Positions 1 through 5,999 are shown, numbered from the stretch's first letter. The stretch is 6,506 nucleotides of DNA from Planctomycetales bacterium (GCA_027435495.1 DAHZZC010000963.1:1-6506), one strand, 5' to 3'. Numbers and translations: made by a program. Notes: a model not told the origin generated them from the letters alone.

Positions 1-2
1 GC

Positions 3-473
3 CAGCACGAAATGGTCCTCGACCTCGCCCCGCCGCTGCTGACCATCAGCCTGCTCGACTGCGAGGCCCTCGACCTCATGTTCGGTTTCGACTTCAACTA
101 CGACGGCAACCACGACGAGGTCGTCGCCGAGGCGCTGGGCGTCGGTCACGGGCTCGAGGGGCTCTTCGAAATGCCCCGCGCCCAGGTGATCAACTACGAG
201 CCATCGCTGACGCTCGCTCTCGACGAATCGTGCCAGCTCCAGTGCCGCCTCGCGATCGAGACCCGGACCAACGCCTACCAGGTCCGGACCCGTGAGTACG
301 GCGACGATCAGATCAGCGTGTATTTCACCATCCGCCAGTACTGGGGCACCGGCCCCGAACAGACCTTCCTCGACTCGCTGAAGCGCCAGCGCGAAGTCGG
401 CGAAGAGGTCCTGCATCAGTCAATCATCCCCCGGATCGTCCGCCCGCTCGCCCAGACGATTGCCTCCCGCTAG
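3..473 (+). CDS. Unrecognised protein, C-terminal part (5' end outside window)
   Basis: The reading frame is open from the left edge (first complete codon at base 3) to a TAG at 471-473, giving 156 residues. The first in-frame ATG, at 12, sits inside what reads as continuous protein, so the true start is probably upstream. The N-terminal part is hydrophobic and acidic (LDLAPPLLTISLLD, then MFGFDFNYDGNHDEVVAEAL). The C-terminal half looks like beta-strand-rich soluble protein (RLAIETRTNAYQVRTREYG, VYFTIRQYWG) followed by a basic amphipathic helix. No signal peptide, metal motif or known catalytic motif is visible, and I do not recognise the family. GC-rich third positions match the neighbours, so it is a real gene. 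It ends 47 bases before the aminotransferase with no terminator between them, so the two could share a transcript. Coding is confident; function is unknown. Confidence 0.75.
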   Translation, partial: QHEMVLDLAPPLLTISLLDCEALDLMFGFDFNYDGNHDEVVAEALGVGHGLEGLFEMPRAQVINYEPSLTLALDESCQLQCRLAIETRTNAYQVRTREYGDDQISVYFTIRQYWGTGPEQTFLDSLKRQREVGEEVLHQSIIPRIVRPLAQTIASR

Positions 474-520
474 ATCCACCCCAACCGACAAAAAGGCGAT
501 CAACAAAGGACCCACGTCAA

Positions 521-1783
521 ATGCCTCGACTGAGCAACCTGGTTCAAAACCTGACGGCGGAGACGGCGTTCAGCGTGCTGGCGATGGCCCGGGCCTTGAA
601 GGCCCGCGGCAAGGACGTCGTCGAACTGGAGATCGGCGACAGCCCCTTCCCCAGCACCCCGAACGCAAAGCGCGCCGGCATCCTCGCGATCGAGGAGAAC
701 CAGACTGGATACTGTCCGAGCCTCGGCCTGCCCAGCTTCCGGGCCTCGGCGGCCCGGTTCGTCGAGCGGGAGTTCGGCTACAAGGCGACCGCCGAGAACG
801 TCGTGGTGGCCTCGGGCGCCAAACCGTTCGAGCAATACTTCGCCGAGGCGTTCCTCGAACCGGGCGACGGAGTGCTTGTCTTCAGCCCGCAGTTCCCCAC
901 CTACCTGCCGAACCTCCAGCGCAGGGGGGCGCGGGCCGTGATGACCCCGCTCAAGGTCGAGGACGGCTTCCGACCGCAGGCCGCGGCGGTCCGTCGGTTC
1001 CTGGAAACGGACCCGAAGCCGCGGGCGATCCTGCTCAACTCGCCGCACAACCCGACGGGAGGCGTCGCGACCCGTGAGGACCTCGCCGCGATCGCCGATG
1101 TCGTCCGAGGCACGGATCTGGTGGTCTTCTCGGACGAGCCATACTGCCACATGGTCTGGGAGGGGAAGCACGCCTCGATCCTGGCCGAGCCGGGGATGTA
1201 CGACCACACAGTCGCGGCGTACACGTTCAGCAAGTCGTACAGCATGAGCGGCTGGCGGATCGGGTTCGCGGTGGCGGCGCCCGAGGTGGTCGACGCCTTC
1301 GGCAAGCTGATCAACACGACGGCGTCGTGCAGCCCGCCGCTCGCCCAGCGTGCCGCCGAGGCGGCGCTCGAACAGGACGACGAGACCCGCGACGAGTACA
1401 TGGAGCGGTTTCGCCGCAAGGTGGTCCGGCTCTGCGAGGGGCTGGAGCGGATCGAGGGCTTCCGCGTCCTCCGGCCCGCCGGGACGTTCTATGTCTTCCC
1501 CGACGTCCGGGCGCTCTGCAACCGGCTGGGGATCACCTCGCACGGACTCGCCCTCTACTTCCTCGAGGCGGCCGACGACGCGTTCGGCGTCGCCTGCCTG
1601 GGCGGCGAGTGCTTCGGCGACGCCGGCGCCGGCTTCCTCCGGTTCAGTTGCGCCGAGCCCGACGAGCGGATCGACGAGGCCGTGAACTTCCTGCCGAAGG
1701 CCATCGAGCGAACCGACCGCGTCCGCAAGTACGTCGAGGCCAACCCGCTCTTTACGCTGCGCGAGCCGTATCCCGTCGGGTAA
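521..1783 (+). CDS. PLP-dependent class I/II aminotransferase
   Basis: This is a complete 420-residue fold-type I aminotransferase of the AspC/AspB-like superfamily. It would transfer an amino group between an amino acid and a 2-oxo acid in the cytoplasm using pyridoxal phosphate. Visible landmarks in order: the substrate-side loop IGDSPFPSTP (38-47); Y64 in TGYCPSLGLPSFR; the cofactor-phosphate turn SGAKPF (98-103); SPHNPTG (174-180, N177 contacting the cofactor); SDEPY (204-208, D205 for the ring nitrogen and Y208); TFSKSYSMSGWRIG with the Schiff-base lysine K238 and R246; and FLRFS with R374, the expected alpha-carboxylate-binding arginine. The length is normal. The usual G-S-x-F-G turn near the C-terminus reads GGECFG (361-366). 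The start is chosen for AAAGGA at 505-510, ten bases upstream. The amino-acid specificity cannot be read from the sequence, so no symbol is given. Confidence 0.93.
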   Translation: MPRLSNLVQNLTAETAFSVLAMARALKARGKDVVELEIGDSPFPSTPNAKRAGILAIEENQTGYCPSLGLPSFRASAARFVEREFGYKATAENVVVASGAKPFEQYFAEAFLEPGDGVLVFSPQFPTYLPNLQRRGARAVMTPLKVEDGFRPQAAAVRRFLETDPKPRAILLNSPHNPTGGVATREDLAAIADVVRGTDLVVFSDEPYCHMVWEGKHASILAEPGMYDHTVAAYTFSKSYSMSGWRIGFAVAAPEVVDAFGKLINTTASCSPPLAQRAAEAALEQDDETRDEYMERFRRKVVRLCEGLERIEGFRVLRPAGTFYVFPDVRALCNRLGITSHGLALYFLEAADDAFGVACLGGECFGDAGAGFLRFSCAEPDERIDEAVNFLPKAIERTDRVRKYVEANPLFTLREPYPVG

Positions 1784-1931
1784 CGTCCTCCTCTCTTGAC
1801 CGCGTCCCGGCGAGCACATCGGGGCCAGCGTTCGATGGCCGAGATCCGGCGATCGCACCCGGCCTCGATCTGAGCGGCCAGGGCGCGGTACCGATCCATC
1901 TCCATTGCCCCATCTTCCCGCCGCCCTCCCT

Positions 1932-1947
1932 TGGCACGCCGGTTGCA
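1932..1947 (+). promoter_or_regulatory. Sigma-54 (RpoN) -24/-12 promoter
   Basis: TGGCACGCCGGTTGCA matches the sigma-54 consensus TGGCACG-N4-TTGCA/T at every defined position. The invariant GG (1933-1934) and GC (1945-1946) are separated by exactly 10 bases. It lies 148 bases after the aminotransferase stop and points toward the phosphatase gene. Transcription would start about 12 bases beyond the GC, near 1957-1959, leaving a leader of about 175 bases. Sigma-54 promoters need an AAA+ enhancer-binding activator; none is encoded here, and I see no convincing activator-site pair upstream. One perfect consensus match in an intergenic position is strong but not experimental evidence. Confidence 0.75.
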
Positions 1948-1960
1948 ATACTTGGCTTCC

Positions 1961-2005
1961 GGTGGGCATGAGCCCGACCTCTCCTCCCCTGTTGGATGAG
2001 AGGTC
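1961..2005 (+). promoter_or_regulatory. Two tandem hairpins at the predicted 5' end of the leader RNA
   Basis: Just downstream of the predicted sigma-54 start, GGTGGGC (1961-1967), loop ATGA and GCCC (1972-1975) form a hairpin. It can be extended by ACC (1977-1979) across a one-base bulge. Immediately after, GACCTCTC (1976-1983) and GAGAGGTC (1998-2005) are a perfect 8-base inverted repeat around a 14-base loop. The bases at 1976-1979 are shared, so either the first stem stays at four pairs or the second shortens. The stems sit end to end with the terminator-like hairpin starting at 2007. I do not recognise a known riboswitch class; this is read from base pairing only. Confidence 0.5.
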
Positions 2006-2006
2006 C

Positions 2007-2050
2007 CCGGGCCGTCGGGACACAGAAAGCCCCGACTGGCCGGTCTTTTT
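2007..2050 (+). terminator. Intrinsic-terminator-like hairpin in the leader of the phosphatase gene
   Basis: CCGGGCCGTCGGG (2007-2019) pairs with CCCGACTGGCCGG (2031-2043). This makes about 12 pairs with a single-base bulge on each side and an 11-base loop, followed by TC and then five Ts (2046-2050). This is the layout of a Rho-independent terminator. It is 84 bases before the chosen start codon and about 60 bases after the predicted sigma-54 start, so it would either end a short transcript of about 90 bases or act as an attenuator. A competing small stem, GTCCC (2003-2007) with GGGAC (2017-2021), overlaps its 5' arm. It could also catch read-through from the aminotransferase gene. Confidence 0.55.
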
Positions 2051-2066
2051 ACCCAACCTTCGCAAA

Positions 2067-2123
2067 ACCCAGCTTCGCTGCGGGTGAAAGCCCCCGGCGA
2101 TCGCGGGAACTTCGCACCCAGCG
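2067..2123 (+). promoter_or_regulatory. Leader segment with two alternative hairpins before the start codon
   Basis: The segment CGCTG..GGTG (2076-2086) has two possible partners: ACCCAGC just upstream (2067-2073, three-base loop) and CACCCAGCG downstream (2115-2123). The second pairing encloses an inner CCCG/CGGG stem (2093-2096 with 2104-2107) and ends ten bases before the ATG at 2134. The two partners lie within a direct repeat, CTTCGCA..CCCAGC (2058-2073 and 2110-2122). The pairings are mutually exclusive, as in RNAs that gate ribosome access. In GC-rich DNA such pairs also arise by chance, so confidence is limited. Confidence 0.35.
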
Positions 2124-2133
2124 GGCCGGAACC

Positions 2134-3390
2134 ATGGATGCACCTCTCAGGGTCAGCTCCCCGGGCTCGCTACTCGTCGTCGACGATGACGAGGCGAACC
2201 GACATATGCTCTCGCGACGGCTGGAGCACAAGGGATTCTCGGTCACGGTCGCCGAGAATGGCAACCAGGCAATCGAATTGATGCGCCAGCGTCCGTTCGA
2301 CCTGGTCTTGCTCGACGTGCTGATGCCGGGCCTCAGCGGGCTGGAGGTCCTCCGCGAACTCCGGCAATCGCACCCAGCGACCGAGCTCCCGGTCATCATG
2401 GCGACGGGTCTGACTGACAGCGGCGACGTGGTCGAGGCGCTTCAACTCGGCGCGAACGACTACGTCTCGAAGCCGCTCGATTTCCCGGTTGTGCTGGCAC
2501 GCATTCAGGCCCAGCTTTCGCTGAAGGGGGCGGTCGAGGAGACGCTCCGGCTCGAACGGAGTTTGGAACAGCGGAACCTCGAACTGATCGGGACCAATGC
2601 GAGGCTGGCCGAGGCGAACCGTCGGATGGAGCGTGACCTCCGCGCCGCCGCCCGGATTCAGGAGGCGTTCCTGCCACGCGGCGAGCCAAGGCTGCCGCGC
2701 GCCCGGTTCGCCTGGCACTATCGGCCCTGCGAGGAACTGGCCGGCGACGGGCTGAACGCCTTCGCCCTCGATGAACGCCACGCGGCGCTTTACGTCTTCG
2801 ACGTCAGCGGCCACGGGGTCGCCTCGGCGCTGCTCTCGGTCACGCTGAGCCGGGTGCTTTCGCCGCCCTCGGATCCGACGTCGGTCCTGGGTCCTGGCGA
2901 AACCGCCCGCAACGGGAAGCCGACGCGCCCGGCTGAAGTCGCGGCCCGCCTCAACCGAATGTTTCCCTTCGACGAGACGACCGAGCAATATTTCACGATC
3001 CTTTATGGTGTCCTCGACGCCGAGAGCGGAGCGTTCCACTACATCTCGGCCGGACACCCCGGTATCGTCCACGTCCCGGCCGAGGGACCGGCCCGGATCG
3101 TCGACACCCGGGGATTCCCGATCGGCCTGGTCGATCTCCCCTACGAAGAACACGTCCTGCCGATGGCCCCCGGCGATCGGATCTTCCTTTACTCCGACGG
3201 CATCCCCGAGGCGATGGATGCCGGCGGCCGCGTCTTCGGTAGCGACCAGATGCTCGCCGCCCTCGAAACCGCCCGCCACGAGCCGATCGACGGCGCCCTC
3301 GGCCGGCTCCTCGATCAACTCGCCCGATGGACCGGCTCCGTCGGCCTCCGCGACGACATCTCGCTCGTGGGGGTGGCGTTCGGAGATTAG
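2134..3390 (+). CDS. Response regulator with PP2C (SpoIIE/RsbU-type) serine phosphatase output domain
   Basis: This 418-residue cytoplasmic protein has three parts. Residues 12-130 are a CheY-like receiver: acidic cluster D17-D19, phospho-acceptor D61 in LLDVLMPG, T91 in MATG, GANDY (107-111) and K113 in SKP. Residues 132-178 form a charged coiled-coil linker ending in IQEAFLP. Residues 195-418 are a metal-dependent PP2C/SpoIIE phosphatase with putative metal-ligand aspartates D205 (AGDGLNAF), D223 (FDVSGHG), D355 (YSDG) and D407/D408 (RDD). All key residues are present, so both domains should be active. By family knowledge, phosphorylation of D61 would control dephosphorylation of a serine phosphoprotein, often an anti-anti-sigma factor; no kinase or such partner is encoded here. 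I chose ATG 2134 because the receiver begins at once. The frame is open back to an ATG at 1996, which would add 46 low-complexity residues. The ribosome site is weak (GGA at 2128). Confidence 0.92.
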   Translation: MDAPLRVSSPGSLLVVDDDEANRHMLSRRLEHKGFSVTVAENGNQAIELMRQRPFDLVLLDVLMPGLSGLEVLRELRQSHPATELPVIMATGLTDSGDVVEALQLGANDYVSKPLDFPVVLARIQAQLSLKGAVEETLRLERSLEQRNLELIGTNARLAEANRRMERDLRAAARIQEAFLPRGEPRLPRARFAWHYRPCEELAGDGLNAFALDERHAALYVFDVSGHGVASALLSVTLSRVLSPPSDPTSVLGPGETARNGKPTRPAEVAARLNRMFPFDETTEQYFTILYGVLDAESGAFHYISAGHPGIVHVPAEGPARIVDTRGFPIGLVDLPYEEHVLPMAPGDRIFLYSDGIPEAMDAGGRVFGSDQMLAALETARHEPIDGALGRLLDQLARWTGSVGLRDDISLVGVAFGD

Positions 3391-3457
3391 GCCTTCTCGT
3401 CCTCGAGTCCCTGGCGACTTCCTCGGGCGGCTCGGCAAGATCGAGGCCCTGCTGGGC

Positions 3458-3486
3458 TTGCCTCCGACCCATCATCGGCGTAGCAT
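3458..3486 (+). promoter_or_regulatory. Possible housekeeping-type promoter for the glycosylase gene
   Basis: TTGCCT (3458-3463) and TAGCAT (3481-3486) are separated by 17 bases. Each matches four of six positions of the sigma-70 consensus. The pair lies in the 116-base gap between the phosphatase stop and the glycosylase start, with a predicted start near 3493. In GC-rich DNA such a match is modest evidence. No terminator is visible in this gap, so read-through from the phosphatase gene is also possible. Confidence 0.3.
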
Positions 3487-3506
3487 GAACGTCCGTCAAG
3501 CAAACG

Positions 3507-4214
3507 ATGACGACGGGGGCGCCGATGGCGAAGACGACCCGACGACGCACGACGCCCTCGCGATGGGCGGCGGCCGAGCGTCACCTGCGACGAGTCGACC
3601 CGCATCTGAAGACGATCATCGACCGGGTCGGCCCCTGCCTGCTGGAGCCGCGGCCCGACCGGTTTGGAACGCTCGTCCGCGCGATCATCGGCCAGCAGAT
3701 CTCGTCGAAGGCGGCGGCCTCGATCCATCGGCGGCTGGTCGAGGTCGGCGGCGAGCCGCACCACCCCGCCCGGTTGATCGAACTGGGTGAGCCCGTCCTC
3801 CGCGGCGTCGGGCTCTCAGGGGTCAAGGCCCGTTACGTCCTCAACCTCTCCGAGGCCGTCGCCTCGGGCAATGTCCCGCTCGACGCGATCGACGACTCGT
3901 GGACCGATGAAGCGATCATCAAGTCCCTGGTCTCAATCAAGGGCGTCGGTGTCTGGACGGCTGAGATGTTTTTGATCTTCGCCCTGAACCGGCCGGATGT
4001 CCTGCCGTCGGGCGACCTCGGCGTGCGTGCCGGGATTCGCGACCGATACGCGCTCGCCGAACTACCTCGTCCAGGCGAATGCCCGCCGCTCGCGGAGATC
4101 TGGCGGCCCTTTCGATCGATCGCAAGCTGGTACCTCTGGCGAGGGGCCGACACGCGACTCGGGCAGGGACCCGTCATCGCCGCCGAGAAGGTGGATTCGA
4201 CCTCGTCTCGCTGA
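3507..4214 (+). CDS. DNA-3-methyladenine glycosylase II (AlkA-like, HhH-GPD superfamily)
   Basis: This protein of up to 235 residues would excise alkylated purines from DNA as the first step of base-excision repair. Evidence in order: the helical segment FGTLVRAIIGQQISSKAA (53-70), typical of AlkA/MAG proteins; the helix-hairpin-helix at 140-158 with SIKGVGVWTAEMF (K145-G146-V147-G148); and LPSGDLGVRAG (166-176) with D170 as the catalytic aspartate. The closing helix, with W199-R200-P201-F202-R203 and WYLWR (208-212), is also typical. It lacks the extra N-terminal domain of E. coli AlkA (about 280 residues), so it matches the shorter bacterial form. The start is uncertain: ATG 3525 (residue 7, MAKTTRRR) has a GGGGG run at 3515-3519 five bases upstream and may be the real one. 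The product name is firm; its exact lesion range is not. Confidence 0.9.
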   Translation: MTTGAPMAKTTRRRTTPSRWAAAERHLRRVDPHLKTIIDRVGPCLLEPRPDRFGTLVRAIIGQQISSKAAASIHRRLVEVGGEPHHPARLIELGEPVLRGVGLSGVKARYVLNLSEAVASGNVPLDAIDDSWTDEAIIKSLVSIKGVGVWTAEMFLIFALNRPDVLPSGDLGVRAGIRDRYALAELPRPGECPPLAEIWRPFRSIASWYLWRGADTRLGQGPVIAAEKVDSTSSR

Positions 4215-4218
4215 GGAG
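4213..4218 (+). promoter_or_regulatory. Ribosome binding site overlapping the glycosylase stop codon
   Basis: GAGGAG begins within the TGA (4212-4214) of the glycosylase gene and sits eight bases before ATG 4227. It fixes the start of the deacylase gene. Placing a strong Shine-Dalgarno on the upstream stop codon is the usual sign of translationally coupled genes on one mRNA. Confidence 0.7.
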
Positions 4219-4226
4219 ACCGTGCC

Positions 4227-5786
4227 ATGTTCGACCTGCTGATCCAGGGCGGCTGGGTGATCGACGGCACCGGCGGCCCGCCGTTTCGTGCCGATGTCGC
4301 GCTGCTCGAATCGATGATCGCCGATGTCGGCCGCCTCGAAGGGGCTGAGGCGGCGAAGGTCCTCGACGCGACCGGCCGATACGTCGTCCCCGGCTTCATC
4401 GACGCCCACGTCCACGGCGATCTGATGCTCCTCGCCGATCCGATCCACCTGCCCGCGCTCAAGCAGGGCGTGACGACCTACATCATCGGTCAGGACGGCA
4501 GCGCCTTCGCCCCGGCCTCACCCGAAACGCTCTCGTACATGAGACGCTACACCGCCGGCTTCAACGGCAACCCGCCCGGCCTCGACTACGACTGGCGGAC
4601 GGTTGAGGAATATCTCGCGCGGTTCGACCGATCCACAGCGATGAACGTCGCGTTCCTGGTCCCGAACGGCAACGTCCGGATGGAGGTCATGGGGCTCGAC
4701 CATCGCCCCGCGACCGACGACGAACTGACCGCAATGAAGCGGCTCGTCCGCGAGGGAATGGACGCCGGCGCGGTCGGGCTCTCGACCGGGCTCGACTACA
4801 TCCCCAGCCTCTACGCCGACGCCCGCGAGATCGCTGCTCTCTGCGAGGCGATCGTGCCGGATGACGGCGTCTACGTCACCCACATGCGCGGCTACGGCGC
4901 CGACGCGACGATTGGGATGCAGGAGGTCTACCGAATCGCGGAAGCCTCGGGCGTCGCCGCGCACATCTCGCACTACAACGGCCCGGCCGACCTTCTTTTG
5001 CCTCTGATCGACCAGGGCCGCGCCCGGGGCCTTGACCTCACGTTCGACAGCTATCCCTACCTCGCGGGCAACTCGATCCTGGGGATGATCGCGCTGCCAG
5101 GGTGGGTCCAGGCCGGCGGGATCGACCCGACGCTGGAGCGCCTCTCCGATCCGGCGATCCGCGCTCGACTTCGCGACGAGTGGTTCGCGGACGGCCTCCG
5201 ACAGCCTCTCGACCACGTGACGATCGCGATGGTGGCGAACGAGGAATGGCGATGGGCCGAGGGGCTGAGCGTCGCCGAGGCCGCCGCGCGGGCCAAACTC
5301 GACCCGGGCGATTTCGTCTGCGAGATCCTGTGTGCCTCGGGGATGGCGGTCGGCGTGGTCGTCTTCCGACCCGGGAGTCGGACGGAGGCCGACGTCCGCG
5401 CGATCCTCCGGCACCCTGCGCACATGGCGGGCTCCGACGGGATCTTCCGGGGCGGCTTCCCGCACCCGCGCGGATGGGGGGCCTTCGCCCGGCTCCTCGG
5501 CCACCACACGAGGGAGCTGGGCGATTACGACTGGTCGGAAGTGGTCACGCACCTCTCGACGCACGCGGCGCGTCGGTATCGTCTGACCGACCGCGGCCTG
5601 ATCCGGACGGGCTACGTCGCCGACATCGCCATCTTCGACCCGGCCACCGTGATCGACCGATCGACCTACGCCAACGGCCGGGCGCCGGCCGAGGGCGTCG
5701 ACCACGTGATCGTGAACGGGACGATCGTCCTGCAAGACGGCGAACCAACCGGCGCCACGCCAGGCCGGGCCTTGCGGAGGGGTTGA
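4227..5786 (+). CDS. D-aminoacylase / N-acyl-D-amino-acid deacylase family amidohydrolase
   Basis: This 519-residue protein of the amidohydrolase superfamily would hydrolyse the amide bond of N-acyl-D-amino acids or related compounds. Landmarks: the N-terminal beta-sandwich strand LLIQGGWVIDGTG (4-16); the barrel-opening metal motif DAHVHGD with H61 and H63; GVTTYIIGQDG (81-91); H219 in VTHMRG; H249 in AHISHY; the catalytic aspartate D404 in AGSDG; PHPRGWGAF (412-420); and the C-terminal sandwich return GYVADIAIFDP (462-472) and DHVIVNG (492-498). The 30-residue gap between H219 and H249 equals that between zinc ligands H220 and H250 of the Alcaligenes D-aminoacylase. The third zinc ligand there, Cys96, lies 29 residues after the first HxH histidine; here that place is D90. 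No signal peptide is seen, so it is probably cytoplasmic. Twelve bases separate it from the glycosylase gene. The true substrate is unknown, and a dihydroorotase-like or dipeptidase role is possible. Confidence 0.88.
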   Translation: MFDLLIQGGWVIDGTGGPPFRADVALLESMIADVGRLEGAEAAKVLDATGRYVVPGFIDAHVHGDLMLLADPIHLPALKQGVTTYIIGQDGSAFAPASPETLSYMRRYTAGFNGNPPGLDYDWRTVEEYLARFDRSTAMNVAFLVPNGNVRMEVMGLDHRPATDDELTAMKRLVREGMDAGAVGLSTGLDYIPSLYADAREIAALCEAIVPDDGVYVTHMRGYGADATIGMQEVYRIAEASGVAAHISHYNGPADLLLPLIDQGRARGLDLTFDSYPYLAGNSILGMIALPGWVQAGGIDPTLERLSDPAIRARLRDEWFADGLRQPLDHVTIAMVANEEWRWAEGLSVAEAAARAKLDPGDFVCEILCASGMAVGVVVFRPGSRTEADVRAILRHPAHMAGSDGIFRGGFPHPRGWGAFARLLGHHTRELGDYDWSEVVTHLSTHAARRYRLTDRGLIRTGYVADIAIFDPATVIDRSTYANGRAPAEGVDHVIVNGTIVLQDGEPTGATPGRALRRG

Positions 5787-5930
5787 GATTCGCCTCCAAT
5801 GGCTCTCATTCACGAGCCCGGTGGTTCGGTCTGGTTCCCGATGGCCGGGGTCGTCCGAACTCCGATGTGAGAGCAAGGTTTCTCCGGCCCATGTCGGAGC
5901 CTGATCCCGCTGTCGAACCACACAATGCCG
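5787..5930 (+). other. Non-coding stretch with adjacent stem-loops after the deacylase gene
   Basis: No credible gene is seen. Fifteen bases after the stop, GGCTC (5801-5805) and GAGCC (5814-5818) can form a small hairpin without a T tract. Next come two stems placed back to back: GTTCGG (5824-5829) with CCGAAC (5855-5860), then TCCGA (5861-5865) with TCGGA (5894-5898). Each has a loop near 25-28 bases. They may be mRNA 3'-end structures. None is a clear intrinsic terminator. Confidence 0.3.
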
Positions 5931-5976
5931 AAGCTCACGCGAGGATCGCCGGCTGGAGCCGGCTCCAACATCAGAC
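5931..5976 (+). repeat. Intergenic palindromic repeat, copy A (46 bases)
   Basis: This copy runs from AAGCTCACGCGAGGATC to ACATCAGAC and matches copy B (6035-6080) at 45 of 46 positions, with A instead of T at 5968. Its core holds GCCGGC twice (5948-5953 and 5958-5963) and a perfect 12-base palindrome, GGAGCCGGCTCC (5955-5966). It can form a stable hairpin on either strand, like a REP element. No transposase gene or target duplication is seen nearby. Confidence 0.85.
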
Positions 5977-5999
5977 TCTCTGCTTTCGGTTGGAGAATG

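Noticed and set aside
1835..1880. Activator-binding inverted repeat (AGATC..GATCT) upstream of the sigma-54 promoter
   Set aside because: Only five complementary bases with a long spacer; too weak to call an enhancer site.
1991..2035. Hammerhead-ribozyme-like arrangement (GATGAG, a GTCCC/GGGAC stem, then GAAA)
   Set aside because: The essential CUGAUGA core is not present (the sequence reads TTGGATGAG) and the other two helices are not in place.
500..2143. Long open frame of 547 codons on the minus strand
   Set aside because: It lies antisense to the aminotransferase and its leader. Its composition is Arg/Gly/Asp-rich without motifs, as expected of a frame opposite GC-rich codons. The plus strand has all the catalytic residues.
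2170..3438. Minus-strand frame of 422 codons opposite the phosphatase gene
   Set aside because: It is a shadow of the receiver-PP2C gene, with no recognisable domain, and it covers the well-motivated plus-strand gene almost exactly.
3391..3506. Terminator between the phosphatase and glycosylase genes
   Set aside because: The best hairpin, AGGCCC with GGGCTT around 3444-3459, is short, contains a wobble pair and is not followed by a T tract.
4518..5921. Minus-strand frame of 467 codons opposite the deacylase gene
   Set aside because: It is an antisense shadow: low complexity, rich in Arg, Asp and Val, with no motif or ribosome site of note.
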